From Gnetum montanum (Eukaryota > Streptophyta > Gnetopsida > Gnetales > Gnetaceae): a DNA stretch of 64,000 nucleotides. The DNA is taken from assembly GCA_015680685.1 (NCBI GenBank), contig MNCI01007731.1, forward strand, positions 693,602-757,601, in the 5' to 3' direction. Position 1 is the first letter of the stretch. Every line of letters begins with the position of its first letter. The notes beneath the pieces are model-generated. The model had not been told where the DNA came from. It saw only the letters and a list, made by a program, of their open reading frames with translations, and ran no database searches. Shown piece by piece: positions 12,012 to 24,263 of the stretch. Both the position numbers and the translations under genes were made by a program.

Positions 12012-15000
12012 ATGAATATTTTGTCTTGGAATTGTAGGGGACATGGTACCCTCTACAAAAGAAGTATCCTTAAAGAATTAGTGCAAGTTGAATATTGCAC
12101 AATATTTTGTCTACAAGAAACTAAGTTTCATTTAGGGAATTACTTGGGCTTTCACTACGTTGGATGATTCTTGTAGTTTGTGGATTACTGTGGATGCGAT
12201 GGATGCTTGGCTATCATTTCTCATCTCCCCTTTGAGCTGGTGGACTCCTCTTGGAGTTTGACAATGTTTTTTCCTTCATAAAACCTATGGCTCATAAATT
12301 TTTATGGGTTACAGTGTTGGGATGAATGCCTACAGGAGTTATGAAGGATTTCTAGTTGCATTTCTAATTAGCATGCTTGGGTCTTAATTGAGGACTTCAA
12401 TTAATGGATCTATGTTTGGGAAAAGACAGGGGAAGAGACAAAGTTTCCACCAAGGAGCCTACACTTTCATCAGTTTCTGGATATACATGACTTGATTGAT
12501 ATCAAGCTTATAGGATGTCTCTACACTTGGAGCAATAGATGAAGGGGGACTAAGAGGTTTATATTATGGATCGATAGGGTATGGGTAAGTACTAAGATCC
12601 TCATTTTGCATGAAGTTATTCTCAAGGAGCATGAAAGGAGAGTTTTCAACAATTGGGTGCTCACATGTAAAATCCACAAAATAGAGAGACATGGAGCTAT
12701 CCCCTTACAGTTTGAAAAATCTTGGCTCTTAAAACCATGGCTACGGTGTTTGGTTGCTAAAATCTAGGCTAAGTACCCAAGCAAAATTGACCCTAAGGAC
12801 TTTCTAAAGGACAATTTATCTATGATCAAGCATAAGATTTGGAAAATTTAGGATTTTAAAAAACATTCCTTTAAGGTCTCTCAGGTTGCCAAGCAACAAA
12901 CTATGTTGGACGTCTAGGCTAAATAGGAAGCTAGATAATAGCTAGAGGAGGATGAACAAGGATTATTAGTAGAGCTTCAACAATTGATAGAGGAGGAAGA
13001 ACTATACTAGAAGTAGAGATCCAGGGTCAAATGGATTTAGGAGGGGGATATTAATATACACTTCTTCTCTACTATTACAAAATCATACATCTCTAAGAAA
13101 ATTCATTGGCTAATCCACAAAGGATGCACTTTGTACCATCCATATGAGATTTCTCAAGTTATGTAGTAGCCGTTTAGAATAGAGGAGATTCTGCTCTTGT
13201 GTTGGATCTAATCTAGAGGGTGGTTGGGATTGATGAGAACCAAAGCCTTATTTCCCTAATCATAAAGTAAGAGCTATCAAAGGCCATGATGATCTTGAAA
13301 AGGGATAAAGACCTAAGTCTTAATTGGTGGATAATTGGATTTTTTAAGAGTTCACTGATATTCTATGGAATAACATTCTTGATACTTTCAACCTCATGCT
13401 ACAATGGAAATAGGTGTGACATGAGATTAATTGTTCATGAATTGTTCTCATCCCAAAGATGGATAATCTTGTAGAGCCATCTCACTTTAGGCCTATTGAA
13501 GTGTACAACACACTACTCAAACTTTTTAGAAAAATTTTTGTTAAGTGCTTGCAACCTATGATGCTACCCATGGTTGTTCCATAATAGTTGGGGTTCATCA
13601 AAAGAAGGTATATTCAAGATTAGATTCTTCTTTTGTAGGAAATCATGCATTTTGTGCACAAAGCCAAATTCCTAGGAATGTGTGTTAAACTTGACATCAC
13701 AAAAGCATATAATATCATGCACTAGACTACTCAATGGTATATTATGCTGAAAAAGAAAATTCACCTATAGTTTGTTAACCTTTGCATCAATCTCCAAGCA
13801 ATGGGAGAATATTATTTTAACATCAATAGGCATATTTGGGGGGTTTTCCTCCCCTAGAATAGGGTTTTGAAAAGGATATCCTTTATCACCATACTTATTT
13901 ATCATTACAATGGACATTGTGAAGTTGTACTATAGAATGGAAGGGGTTAGTGGCCTGAACATCGAAGTTGTTACTTGCATAAGTGAAAATTATGCAAATG
14001 AAATAATCTTAACTACTTGGGCTATAGTTTCATAGGCATGCACTATTAATGAGACTCCTAGAAACATGGCCAAGGAGGTCAACTTGGAACTCAATAAGGG
14101 AAAATCCATTATCTACTTCTTTCACACTAAGGAGGTTGTGAAAAGGTAGGTTTGCTAGGAGCTTGGGATTCCCAAGGTAAGGCAGTGGATTCCTATCTTG
14201 CAATTTCAATGTTTTCTTGGAATAGGAAGAAGTCTTGGATCCAACTTATTTAGAGACTCTAGTCTCATGTTGGACATTAGCATCTATGCTTCCTCACAAG
14301 GAAGGATAAGATAATTTTGTCCACTAATGTTCTTTTAGTCATGGCCTGCTATAGTACTTCTATGGACATTCCTCTTAGAGAGATTATTAAGAAGATTATT
14401 CAAATTATTAAGAACTTTGTATGGTTTAGGGGAAAAGGATGAGAAAAAATTCATCTTATTTGTTGGGAATAGGTGACCAGACCAAAGCTTGTTGGGGGGT
14501 TGGGGGTGTTGAATTTTGAGGATGTAATATTAATGGGGCAACAAAACATTTTGAATTGGTTTATGCATGATGGTTGTCATGGGAAGTGAGTGAATTTCCT
14601 CTAGCATAAATATCAACCTTGGACTATAGAAACCAAAGATCCTCATATATGTCACAACCTCTACTCCAATGCTAACAAGGTGGATTAATGGTAGTTGCTG
14701 GGTGTGCAACCTCAGGACATCATCATATTTAAATATCCCACAATGGATGGATGGTTGGTTGCCTAAAAGGGATGTCTTCTAGAAAAAGTTAAATGTTTCC
14801 TATGGATTTTGAATCAAGGAATGCTCCCAGTGATAATGGTACTCAGAATACAAGGGCCACATAGTGATGACAATTGTTCACTTTGTGGTGTTGCCACAGA
14901 ATCCATTTACCACTTTGTAATTTTCTAACCTGTTGCTACTGAAGTCTAGAAGGAGTCTAAAATTTAGATGTTCCTACATTTACATGATAACATGACTACT
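12012..15000 (+). pseudogene. LINE ORF2: endonuclease, reverse transcriptase, zf-RVT (copy 2)
   Basis: The ATG at 12,012 opens with MNILSWNCRG, the conserved start of the endonuclease, followed by CLQETKFH (the catalytic QE pair is present), WVLIEDFN (degraded GDFN) and TWSNR with a DRVW-like end. The RT fingers are at about 13,470 (EPSHFRPIEVYN), the palm at about 13,680 (CVKLDITKAYNIM; the first catalytic aspartate is kept) and the decayed FADD box at about 13,990 (ENYANEIIL). The zf-RVT domain at about 14,870-14,930 reads CSLCGVATESIYHFV. Frameshifts and TAG/TGA codons show a dead copy. Confidence 0.8.
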
Positions 15001-16335
15001 GTTTCTATCTTATGATGTGTTTGGTGCCACCAAAATGAATGCATTTTTTACTTTTCTCTATTGTTTCCACCTACATGGATTGTGAGTCTTGGTGTCCTAC
15101 ATTGATGTGAGGTGACCACAGTACTGGAGGTCATGTCTAGCTTCGAACTAGAGTGTGAGATATTTCACTCCAACACATAGCTTTGGAGCTTAGTTATTTG
15201 CATTGGTTGGAGAGACTTGCTTCCCCAGCTTGTGGATAACTTGAATCTACTAGATGAGGCTTTCTTTAGGTGTTAGAGAGGGAAGGCTACCATGTTTTGT
15301 AGTACCTGGGTTTGCCTTGCCAAGATAGCTATTGGTGACTATTTGGGTGTGATAGTCATGGAGGAGTTTATTTCTCCACTGGTCATGGATTGCAAGACAT
15401 TGAAGGTTTTATTAATAGTTTGGTGCCAAAAACTAGTAGTGGTTAGGTTCCCAATTTGGCCTTACTATAGCTTTGGTAGGATGCTATTGAGCTAGTTGAG
15501 AGGGCTTTTGTTTAATTAGGGAACCTCTGGAAGCTTTAGGATGTCCATTTCACCTTCATGAATTGTTTGAAACTTTGGGGCAAGGCCAACATTCCCAAGT
15601 TTCTACTTGCCTTGTTGCACAAGGCATGCAAGGAGACTCACTTAGGTCTTATTCTAGCCCTATGGAGGATCATGCAGCCGATGGCTCCTTAGATTGCTTC
15701 ACTATCCCTGTTCACGATGGTTTACAAATGACATTGGTGCTTGGATGAGGCTTCCTCCTCCTCAATGTAGGGGCCTTAGGACATAGTGAAGGGGTGTTGC
15801 AGTGGAGGGATTGAGCATAAACTAGCTAGGCTCTATCACCAAGTTGTAGCTTTCTATGAATGAGAAGATCTCTCATACTATGAAGGTTCTTCTTTGGGAG
15901 CTTTAGGATAGATATGCTAAAGATTCGCTCAAGGAAAGGGCTGAGATTGAGGATAGGGTGAGGGTGGAAGAACATAATGTAAGGGAAGAGTTACATCAAA
16001 AGATGGAGTAGGAGCACAAGGAGTGGCTTGAGAAAAAGAAGTAGTGCATATAGAAAGCAAACAAGGAGGCATTTTTTCAAGTTGATTGCAATGAGAGAGG
16101 GGGTGGGAGGTGGGGGAAGAGGGTGGGGATTCCTTTCCCATGGTTTCTCAAGTTGTTCCAAGAGGGTATTTTTTTGTTTTATCATACTAAAAGGATCTTC
16201 ATCCTATTGATATTTCCAAGTGCTAATGCTTTTTGGGGAGGTATGGTCTTCCTATCCTGGGGGGAGAGGTTTTCTCTCCCCATCCTAGCTTGTGCATATA
16301 TTTTTTGTTCTTAATTAATATAGACCTAACCTTTT
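15000..16335 (+). other. LINE C-terminal extension and 3' UTR (copy 2)
   Basis: Downstream of zf-RVT there are coding-like stretches such as WGKANIPKFLLALLHKACK (about 15,575) and a charged, Glu/Arg-rich coiled stretch near 15,900-16,060. The 3' UTR runs into the A run. I do not recognise a further domain. The short ORFs here are pieces of this extension or shadows. Confidence 0.4.
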
Positions 16336-16423
16336 TTTAAAAAAAAAAAGAAAACCTAGTAATTTCTTACTCTCTCCATTGTTAGTTTTCTCATTTATCA
16401 AACATCTTAAATATTTAAACTAC

Positions 16424-17295
16424 TAATGAACTATGTTTTGCTTAGACCCTGATATCTAATCCTTGATATTATATCACATGCTACGTTATTAGATATTTGA
16501 TATCACAAGATGTATACTAGCCTATAAATGTAGCACTTGGATGCATGGATCTAAAGAAATTTTCATTCCATCCTTAGGTAGACTCTTATAGTTTCATTTT
16601 GTAATTTTAGCAATAAAGTAAATGCTTACAGTGTGGTGTTCAATAGTTGTATGGAATCTTTAATCAAGTGAAGTGTACTTAGGCATAGTTCATAACTAGA
16701 AATAAAGATTGAGATTACTTTTCATCACTGTAGCATCCACTTAGGCTTTATTGTTTTACTTAGCATAGTTATTTACTATTTTCGTAGTTTAATCATTTAC
16801 ATTTCCAAATATTTTATTTTACTTGTTCATTAGTAAAGTGAAATGAGTATGACTAGTTTCAAGTGTTTAAGTATAATTGTTTGGTAATCCTAGTAGTATT
16901 ATAACTTGGTTTGCCCAATAGCATAGTGCTTGGTAACCTAGTAATGGTTATATAAGCCTAAGATGTGTACAGTAATCCAAGACCGGATGCTCATCACTCT
17001 AGGCTAGAGTAGATTTACATTACTATCATTATTTAGATTTAGATTTTTATTTTCAACTTTCATCATGTTCACAACTAAGAGTATTAAAGGCCAAACAACA
17101 TCAATTATCATGCATCACTTTGGGCTAAATCATACATGGAAAAGCTACCACTAGTCCAAGTGGGAAGATAGCATTCAAAAATTAATGCTTAGTAATCTAG
17201 ATGCTACAACTAGTTCCATCCATGGAATTTTACTAGATTGTGCATGAACACTTGTGATTCATATGGTTGGATGTAAGGGTACCTACTACTCATCA
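16424..17295 (+). repeat. 5' LTR of the family-Y element
   Basis: 872 bp. It starts TAATGAACTATG, decayed from the TGATGA seen in the 3' LTR. It contains GATATC-type dyads at about 16,450-16,510, a TATA box (CTATAAATG) at 16,522-16,530, and long stretches shared with 24,264-25,122, for example around 16,565-16,650 and 17,100-17,290. It ends at CATCA, directly before the primer site. Many differences between the two LTRs are C/T or G/A transitions. Confidence 0.8.
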
Positions 17296-17296
17296 T

Positions 17297-17314
17297 TGGC
17301 ATCATTGCTAGGGA
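17297..17314 (+). other. Primer binding site, tRNA-Asp type, decayed
   Basis: Reads TGGCATCATTGCTAGGGA. The site complementary to plant tRNA-Asp, used by many Athila and Tat elements, is TGGCGCCGTTGCCGGGGA. All differences are transitions, nearly all at CpG or CCG positions, as methylated-cytosine decay would give. It lies one base after the 5' LTR. Confidence 0.75.
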
Positions 17315-17399
17315 TGATGCTAGTTATTTAGAGTAGTTATATTATACATGATCACTATAAAGGTATTAATGATCTATCTTTTAGAAAATATTAATATTT

Positions 17400-20060
17400 T
17401 AAGTCACACACATTATCAGGTAAAACTATGTCTTCTTCACATATGACCAAGACTGCATCACATGATGAAAACACTTGTAGAAGAAATGATGGAATCTATA
17501 CTGACAAGAAGTAAAGTGAACAACCATAAGTAGGGGTTTCCTATGCTCATTTAGACCCTTACTACACTCAAAGACTATACTCAACTAATGCAGACAATCC
17601 TAGAGGAGATGGAGTAAGTCCTCGAACAAGGAGGCCCTCAAGGCCTAGGACCTTCTCCAAACCTAGAAGAGATACATCAAGGAACCAAAGATGAAAATAT
17701 AAGAGCTAGGGTGATTCTCCCAATTCACCATCTTTCTCTTTCTCTTCCACATCTAGTTTTGACAAGGATGAATGTAGGTATAGAAATATAGATACACTAA
17801 GGGGACAAGGCAAAGATAGAAATAGAAATAGATAAGATAATCAAAGTGAGAATAGACAAGATCATCATAATTAGACAAATAAAAATAGAAATCATCACCA
17901 TAACATGTATGATTATGATAAACCCTTTTTAGCTACTAGGAGATAATGGAGGTAGTTAAAATACCCCACAGGCATCAAAGGGAAAGTCACATCAAAAGGC
18001 TTGATATGAACAACATCACTAAATATGCAAGAGGCTATAACTTTAATCCATAACATCATCTACAAGTCTTCCATGATGCATGCACCTTGCAAAACATCAA
18101 GAGTGAGTGAAAAAAGCTTAAGCTCTTTCCTAGGATATTGGTTGATGAAGCTAAATGTTGATATAGAATGTTGGAACTAGATCGAATCCATTGATGATCC
18201 ACAATGCTGGAACCCCTAAATGAGAAATACCAACCCTATGTGAGAGTGTCCAACCTAAGAAAAAAAATCAAAAAACGGAGGCATGAAAAATATGAATCCT
18301 TGGATGTGGCCTTGAATAGATACTATTCTCTACTACATAGATGTCCAGGCCATGATTTGTCTCAAAAAGAGTAGCTTTTCCACATCATAGATGGGCTTCG
18401 TAACCCAATAAGAGAGACCCTTGGGATTTATGCCCAAGGTTAGTTATCTAAATTGGAAGCCCATAAGATACAAAGGATAATTGAATTTGTATTAAAAGTA
18501 GAAGGAGAGTTATGTAAATGAGATAATGTAGAGAAATACAATTGGGATCCAACTCTATAATAGAAGAGGGTCCATATTTATGACAAGGAAAAATAGGTAG
18601 TCCTTAGTTAGGTAATTTCACAACAAACCTTGCCAATACAAAAGTCTATTAATGAGCTCAAAGCAAGGGTAGATAAGATGAGGGAGTTGATAAATGAGAA
18701 ATTCATAATTTACATGAAAATCATAGAGGAGCGAGTAATGCAAAAATATCAAAGTGAGCAAAATAAGAAGAGAAAAATACCAAAGAAATAGATAGGAAAA
18801 CTTATTGGAAAAAAGAAAAAATAGATATGGTAGAAGAGGCTATAGACTCAAAAATAGAAGAGGATGATGGATGTGACATCTAACAATATGGCCATCCAAA
18901 GGGTAATTGCCCAATTATGTTACATCTACAAGAGTTTGGATCTTTTGCTTTGAATCCCAAGTTTGTACAAAAGTAAATGCCTAGAAAATTACCTTACAAG
19001 GTAATTTTAGATAGTCCCACCACCAACCATACTATTCTAGTGGGACTTCTTATAAGCATTAGAACTATTATCAACTACAAGGACAAAATTCACAGTTGTG
19101 GGGGATGCCATCAATAAACCAGCAATACCTTATTACTAGTCAAACCTATATGACTACCATGTTTGAAAACATATTTCTCCAAATGGTTCTACTTCCTTTA
19201 CTTTGAATCCCTACTATCACTCTCCCAAATATCATCAACCTACAACATTTCTTGTGGGATCACCATCTCAAACCTCTTATCCTTTGTGAAATCCTTAATA
19301 TTCTCATACTTCCCTCCACCATATGTCACCACCAACAACACCAAAAGGATTGGCATCTCAACATCAATAGAAAAATGTCACTTGTGCTATGAATATACAC
19401 ATAAATGATAATGCTAGTAGACCTCAACCACCATCTCAAAAATGTTCTTTCTTTAGGATAGTTTCCACATATGAGCACAAAACTCGTAGACCTACTAGCT
19501 CATCAAAACCATCACAAGGCCAACTAGGTGCAACACCCTTCCTCACCAAAATAATGTCTCTCAATCCTACACAAGAGCCAACATCCATTACCACTCTAAT
19601 GCAAAACATAAGAAATAAACCTATCACTATGGAGAGATAGATAATTTCCATGCATCACTAATAATGATAAAGGATGTAATTGTGGATCAAAAGTTCAAAA
19701 TACTAGTGCAATCACTATACCAATCCATAAAAGATGTGCAAAAGAAGTGTGACGACAAATAGAAGTATGGTTCACTAAACTAAAAGAACCCAATGGCCAA
19801 AAACTGAGAATCTAAAATAATCTAAAACATGCATGGAACAATTTGAATCACTTATTAACTATCATTTTAAGGAAATGACCCCAATTGAGAGCTCACAAAT
19901 AGATATATTAAACCATAATCATACACCAGCAACTCAAGGAAATAAGGACTTAGATGATCAAGCTTCAATTACCATCAAGATTACCTAGGAAAATAATAGA
20001 AAAACTAAATCACTAAGTATGGTAAGTGAGCAACCTAGAGTGTATGATCTATGGAATCTA
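17400..20060 (+). pseudogene. gag of the Athila-like element (family Y)
   Basis: Gag forms the particle that packages the element RNA. The best-preserved part, 18,070-18,560, reads KLKLFPRILVDEAK, then ESLDVALNRYYSLLHRCPGH, LFHIIDGLRNPIRETLG and EKYNWDP. This order (a conserved RCPGH, an F..GL, and a YNW near the end) is that of Athila gag. Downstream, 18,880-19,640 is coding-like and Pro/Ser/Thr-rich with a few open stretches (19,163-19,408; 19,389-19,640). From 19,640 to 20,060 only fragments remain. Stops are numerous. No protease motif was seen. Confidence 0.65.
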
Positions 20061-22201
20061 GGATGTATTTTTTGAACACTTGCCCATGTGTTCAATCGTG
20101 AGGAGAGGTCTTATCCTAACCTAGGAATTAATATGTGCTTTTTAACTTTTCTGGTTTCTACATTTTTGTGGTTTATAATTTTTTGATATGCCTTTTTTTC
20201 TTAATACTTTTTCTCATTCTTTAATATCTTCTCATTCTTGTATACTTTTTCATTTCTTAAATTTTTGTAATTCTTTGATAATCTTTCATTCTTACTATCT
20301 TTGCAATTCTTGATATCTATTACAATTTTTTCTATACTTTGCCAATATTCTTACTTGTATATTTTTCTTTCAATTTTCAATAAAATACATCACATAAGGA
20401 AAGATGGAGTCTAATAAGGTGAAGATTTCTCTATGTTTTCAAATCATAAGGAACTAATTATTTGTATAGTGAGACCACATCACCCATCCATCCATTCAAA
20501 TAATACGAGGTTCTTACCATGGCCATAATGATATTCTTTCCATCATCAAACTAAGAATAAAATTAAGATCATTATGCCTAGATAGAAAAGTGAAGAACTA
20601 AGTGGGAATGTAAAGGGTATGACATCAAGGGGATTTATGGATTTGCTCAAATTGTTACTATGAGTTCTATCCTATTGCTAATGAAGTATTATATCCTTGT
20701 AGATTTAACAAAAAATGGGAGTAAGAGTACAATAAGTGCTACCTTACCATGTCATTGAAAAGACATGTTATCCATACTTGAAGGTAGTCCTATGGTAAGG
20801 TTAACATAGTTAAAAATAAACTCCATGGATAGAATATATTACTAGAAAGACACGTTACCCATGCCTGAAGGTAGGAAACTTCTCAGGAATCTAAAAAATA
20901 AATGAGTGCAATGACAAGCTCCTCTCTTGGACAATACACCAAGTGATGATACTCTCTGTAATAGTGGTAGCCTTATGGTTGTACATCCCATAGATGAAAC
21001 AATGTGATGTCACTTAAATGTGGTCTAGACTTGGTTTGCATCTTGGAAGGAAGGGCTAATGATTACATTAACCATCAATAGCACAAAAGGATTCATTATG
21101 CCAATGGTATGATACCTTGCATCTCAATTTTAGCAATCCTTTCTATAGTCTATCTCACCTCACTGTATATTTAATCATAACTTGTGGTTTTGTATAATAT
21201 AGCATTATTTTCCCAATTTTGTGATACTAACATGTGTGCTTTCTAGACAAGTATGTCTTACGTTGAACTCCTTGAGTGCCTAAGGATACTTTTAGGTGTG
21301 GTTATACAAGGGCATTAAGGGTTGAAGCCTTCTTTGGGTAGGATCCACTTGTATAACTCTTATATTTCATACATGCTAAGAAATTTCACATCATCTTGTT
21401 TCTTTCAAAATATCTAATAAAATTTCCATATCATCCAATAATCTATTCATACATTAGAAATTCATTATCCATTTCTTATCCATACCACAAACTTCCATTG
21501 CTCAAGATTCCCTCTTCATGAACCTTGAATGGAAAATTTTCAAAAATTGTGCATCATTAATGGTCATGACCCATTAAACAAGCTTTACATCTTTCAAAAA
21601 TTATAATTGACTGATTTTTCCCTAAAAAATTTGAAATTTTTAATAGTGACATTGTAGCTACAATGTCATAGGCACCTACGATGTCATATCTATGATGTCT
21701 GATCAACAATGTTGCGCATATAAAAATAGTATATATATGCATAGGAGTTAGTGAAATTTTTTCACTTCCTCATTTTGCAACAAGGGAGTTTTTGCAAATT
21801 TTTTCTCAACCTTCTTGCACACTAGCTTTCAAAGGCCATAACTTCATCCTCGTAGATCAAATTTCCAAAATCCTTAAATCTTGTTAATTCTAGAGCGCTC
21901 AACCTGGTCGTGGGGGAAGGTGCATTGTGTGATATAAGTGAGAAAAAATTTGAAAACCTGAGCCAAAAATTCGTAACAATGAAAGATACTATAAATGGTA
22001 AGTATAAAGAGATAATAAGAACCTTAAAGTTAATCAATCAAACTAAGGCTAGAAAGATTCAGATAATACTCCTAATAGATCATATCAACTATTTTATGCC
22101 ATAATAAGCAAAGAAATAACACTTAAGGGGTTTCTTTTTGAAAATTTTTCTAACTCTATAATCATAATATGATAAGAACTTGATCTAACCAAGGGTATGA
22201 G
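20061..22201 (+). other. Non-coding internal region of the family-Y element, including a palindrome/TATA block
   Basis: T-rich stretch at 20,160-20,400, then sequence with no recognisable coding domain. At 21,647-21,668 there is a perfect 22-bp palindrome (half-site TGACATTGTAG), followed by related half-sites to about 21,710, a TATA-like ATATAAAAATA at about 21,717-21,727 and a G-rich purine tract (GTCGTGGGGGAAGG) at 21,908-21,921. The same order occurs on the minus strand at 58.2-58.5 kb. This may be a further nested LTR, but I could not fix its borders. Confidence 0.4.
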
Positions 22202-22206
22202 TATGG

Positions 22207-23781
22207 TGAAACACCGTAGAAATTGTGAATTGGCCTCAAGCAAAGATTCATGATTCGAGTAAAGGTTCGAGACAGAAATCCAGAAAAAACACAACAAGGC
22301 AAAGGGGCGTACAACATCAAGTATCCAAGCTTCCTAAAAATTTTAACCTTACTTTGTTTTCTCTCTTTACGCTACATTACGCAACATAGCGTAGTTTCGC
22401 TCAGCGTAACTCTGTTTAATGTAGCCCGCTAGCAGAAAGTAACTTACTTCGGCAATTTTGATGAAGTTTAGACTTGTCACATATTCTACTAAGTCTTTTG
22501 TTCAAAGACCAAGTTTACGCTCTGTTACGTAGAGTAGTGTAACGAGATTCATGAAAAGCAAAGTCAGAGTCAAAGGAAGCACGACAGATTGATCTCTTCC
22601 TTTTTGTAGATTGGTCGCTTTACGCTCATTACGCTACGCAGCATTGACAAGTGTAATTTATTGTAAAGTTGATCATTTCTTACACTCTATTACGCTTCGC
22701 GGTGTGAATGAGTGTAAAATAGCTTGAATCAACTACTTACATGCTTTATTGTGCTCTGCCATGCAATGAAGCGTAAAAAAGTGTAGTACAACGTAAAACT
22801 GGCTAAAGCAGTGCCAAATACACATCTGCTATCCACACGCACAATACGCTTATGAGCATATTGTGCGTAATCACGAAGTAGCTTTAGCAGAAGTGGTCGA
22901 CAGCGTACTTTGCTCCCCTTCCCAAAACGTGACGTGACGTGGCCAATTTCAACATAAAGTTTACCAAGTCAACGGTATTTTGAAGGTTCGAGACATGTGT
23001 CATCAGGGCCATGCCTTCTCCACATGTTGTCGAACTTATAAATACTCTAGTTGATGAAGAAACAAGGGGCAACATCTTCAACTTTTGGCAACATCATCTT
23101 TTAGCAAAGACAAGAGACATTTTGCCTGAGCATTGGCAGTAAGAGCGATCAGTCCTTTGGTGGAAATACAGCTCTCTCCATTAGCGATCATTGGCAGTTT
23201 TGAGCAGAGACTACCCAAGGAGAAAAGAGCAGATCATAGACTAAAAGATCATCTGGTGCAGTTTGCAAGGTTTATTGATCAGAAACAGTTGATCGATAGA
23301 CATTAGAGCTTGACCTTCCTTGCATCCCATCTCTGGCTTACGAGGTAGATCGAACTCCATTTTGTACTCCTTGTTGAATAGTTTTCTTGTTATTTTGTGT
23401 ATGCTTTGCACAAGATAACTGGAGCTTTTCCATTGGAACTTTGTATACAATATACTCAGTTTTCGGGTCAAAGTACAGATCTCAGAATTGCGCATTTCTC
23501 TTAAATCTAATCCTTCTTGTCGTGTTGACGTTGTCATTATTCTGATTTATCTACATTTTTTTCTTCTCCTTTTGTGATTCATCGAATCAGATTGTTCCAC
23601 GGAATATCTATAATATTCATCGATTTACTGATTGAGTAAGTCCCTGTCTGATTGACAAGACCATTCAAGACACCGCAGATTCGTTTTCTCCAGTACATCC
23701 CTCATGCGGATCTATGGTTAAGACTGTGTACACGGATTTTTGTTTGGTATTTTCCAGCTATCGACATTTTCCATCGTTACA
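22207..23781 (+). mobile_element. Solo LTR related to the giant Tat element's LTR (family X), nested in family Y
   Basis: Begins TGAAACACC and ends GTTACA. It is flanked by a perfect 5-bp target-site duplication, TATGG (22,202-22,206 and 23,782-23,786). Start, palindrome cluster with TACGCT/AGCGTA half-sites (22,360-22,880), TATA box (23,037-23,044) and 3' end (GTCCCTGTCTGAT..., TTTTCCAGCTATCGACATTTTC) correspond to the LTRs at 38,483-40,199 and 55,400-57,148. It is 1,575 bp against 1,717 and 1,749 bp. It keeps many more CpGs than its host element, so it is the younger insertion. No internal sequence remains, as expected after LTR-LTR recombination. Confidence 0.88.
23037..23044 (+). promoter_or_regulatory. 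TATA box of the solo family-X LTR
   Basis: TATAAATA, about 830 bp into the LTR and downstream of the palindrome cluster. It corresponds to minus-strand TATAAATA motifs at 39,099-39,106 and 56,024-56,031 in the family-X LTRs. Confidence 0.6.
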
Positions 23782-23847
23782 TATGGTAAAGAGCTATTAA
23801 GAATTGGTGTGAACATTCTAATAGTTTGATACCCTTATTGCTTGTAG

Positions 23848-24140
23848 ATGGCTCCAAAGAGACCACAAGAAGAAGGACCTTTACAACATAGATTTGTAAA
23901 GATACAACTTCAAGAATCTCCTTTATGGGCTACACTAATCAATAGTAAAGAATGTAGAGAGGAGATATGAAGAAAGAAGGCAAGGATAGAAGAGGAGAAA
24001 CATTCCAGAAGCCTAATTAAAGGAAAGAAGCCAATGGAAGAGCCTCCATCACTCAAAACACAAACTATATCAAGCCACTTCAACTTTTATTTTTTCTTTG
24101 TTTTTTCATGTAATTGTGTCATTTTTGTACATACCACTGT
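23848..24140 (+). pseudogene. C-terminal part of a family-Y ORF
   Basis: Opens MAPKRPQEEGPLQHRFVKIQ, is charged in the middle, and contains KGKKPMEEPPSL at about 24,020-24,055. The minus-strand element at 36.5 kb has GKAPMEEPPPL in the same place relative to its polypurine tract. One TGA interrupts it. Together with the long ORFs at 0.6-2.5 kb and 36.5-37.7 kb, this suggests one family-specific protein whose C-terminus lies just before the 3' LTR. The function is unknown. Confidence 0.45.
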
Positions 24141-24239
24141 GACACTTAGAGTTAGGAAGTAGTTAGAGTTATTCACTAATCCTATACCTTTCAAATATTT
24201 TGTAAAGAACTTGTTTCTCCTTTTGTTCAATCATGGACA

Positions 24240-24263
24240 AGTTTTCATTCAGTCATGGAGGTA
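24240..24263 (+). other. Polypurine tract of the family-Y element
   Basis: TTCATTCAGTCATGGAGGTA directly precedes the 3' LTR start TGATGAA. The same string with GTGGGGGTA stands before the minus-strand LTR at 36,262. Confidence 0.65.

Larger units (their letters stand above)
11200..16352 (+). mobile_element. L1-type plant LINE (copy 2), plus strand
   Basis: ORF1 remnants (11.23-11.98 kb) are followed by ORF2 from 12,012, a zf-RVT domain near 14.8-14.95 kb, a C-terminal extension and 3' UTR. The element ends in an A run at about 16,339-16,349. It lies head-to-head with copy 1, the two 5' regions meeting near 11.17-11.23 kb. The exact 5' end and target-site duplications could not be fixed. Confidence 0.8.

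Noticed and set aside
15929-16314. Overlapping short ORFs on both strands
   Set aside because: They lie in the C-terminal extension and 3' UTR of LINE copy 2 and have no domain.
23784-23796. Initiator-Met-like primer site (TGGTAAAGAGCTA) after the solo LTR
   Set aside because: Its first bases are the TATGG target-site duplication that matches the left flank exactly, so the sequence is host DNA and the LTR is solo.
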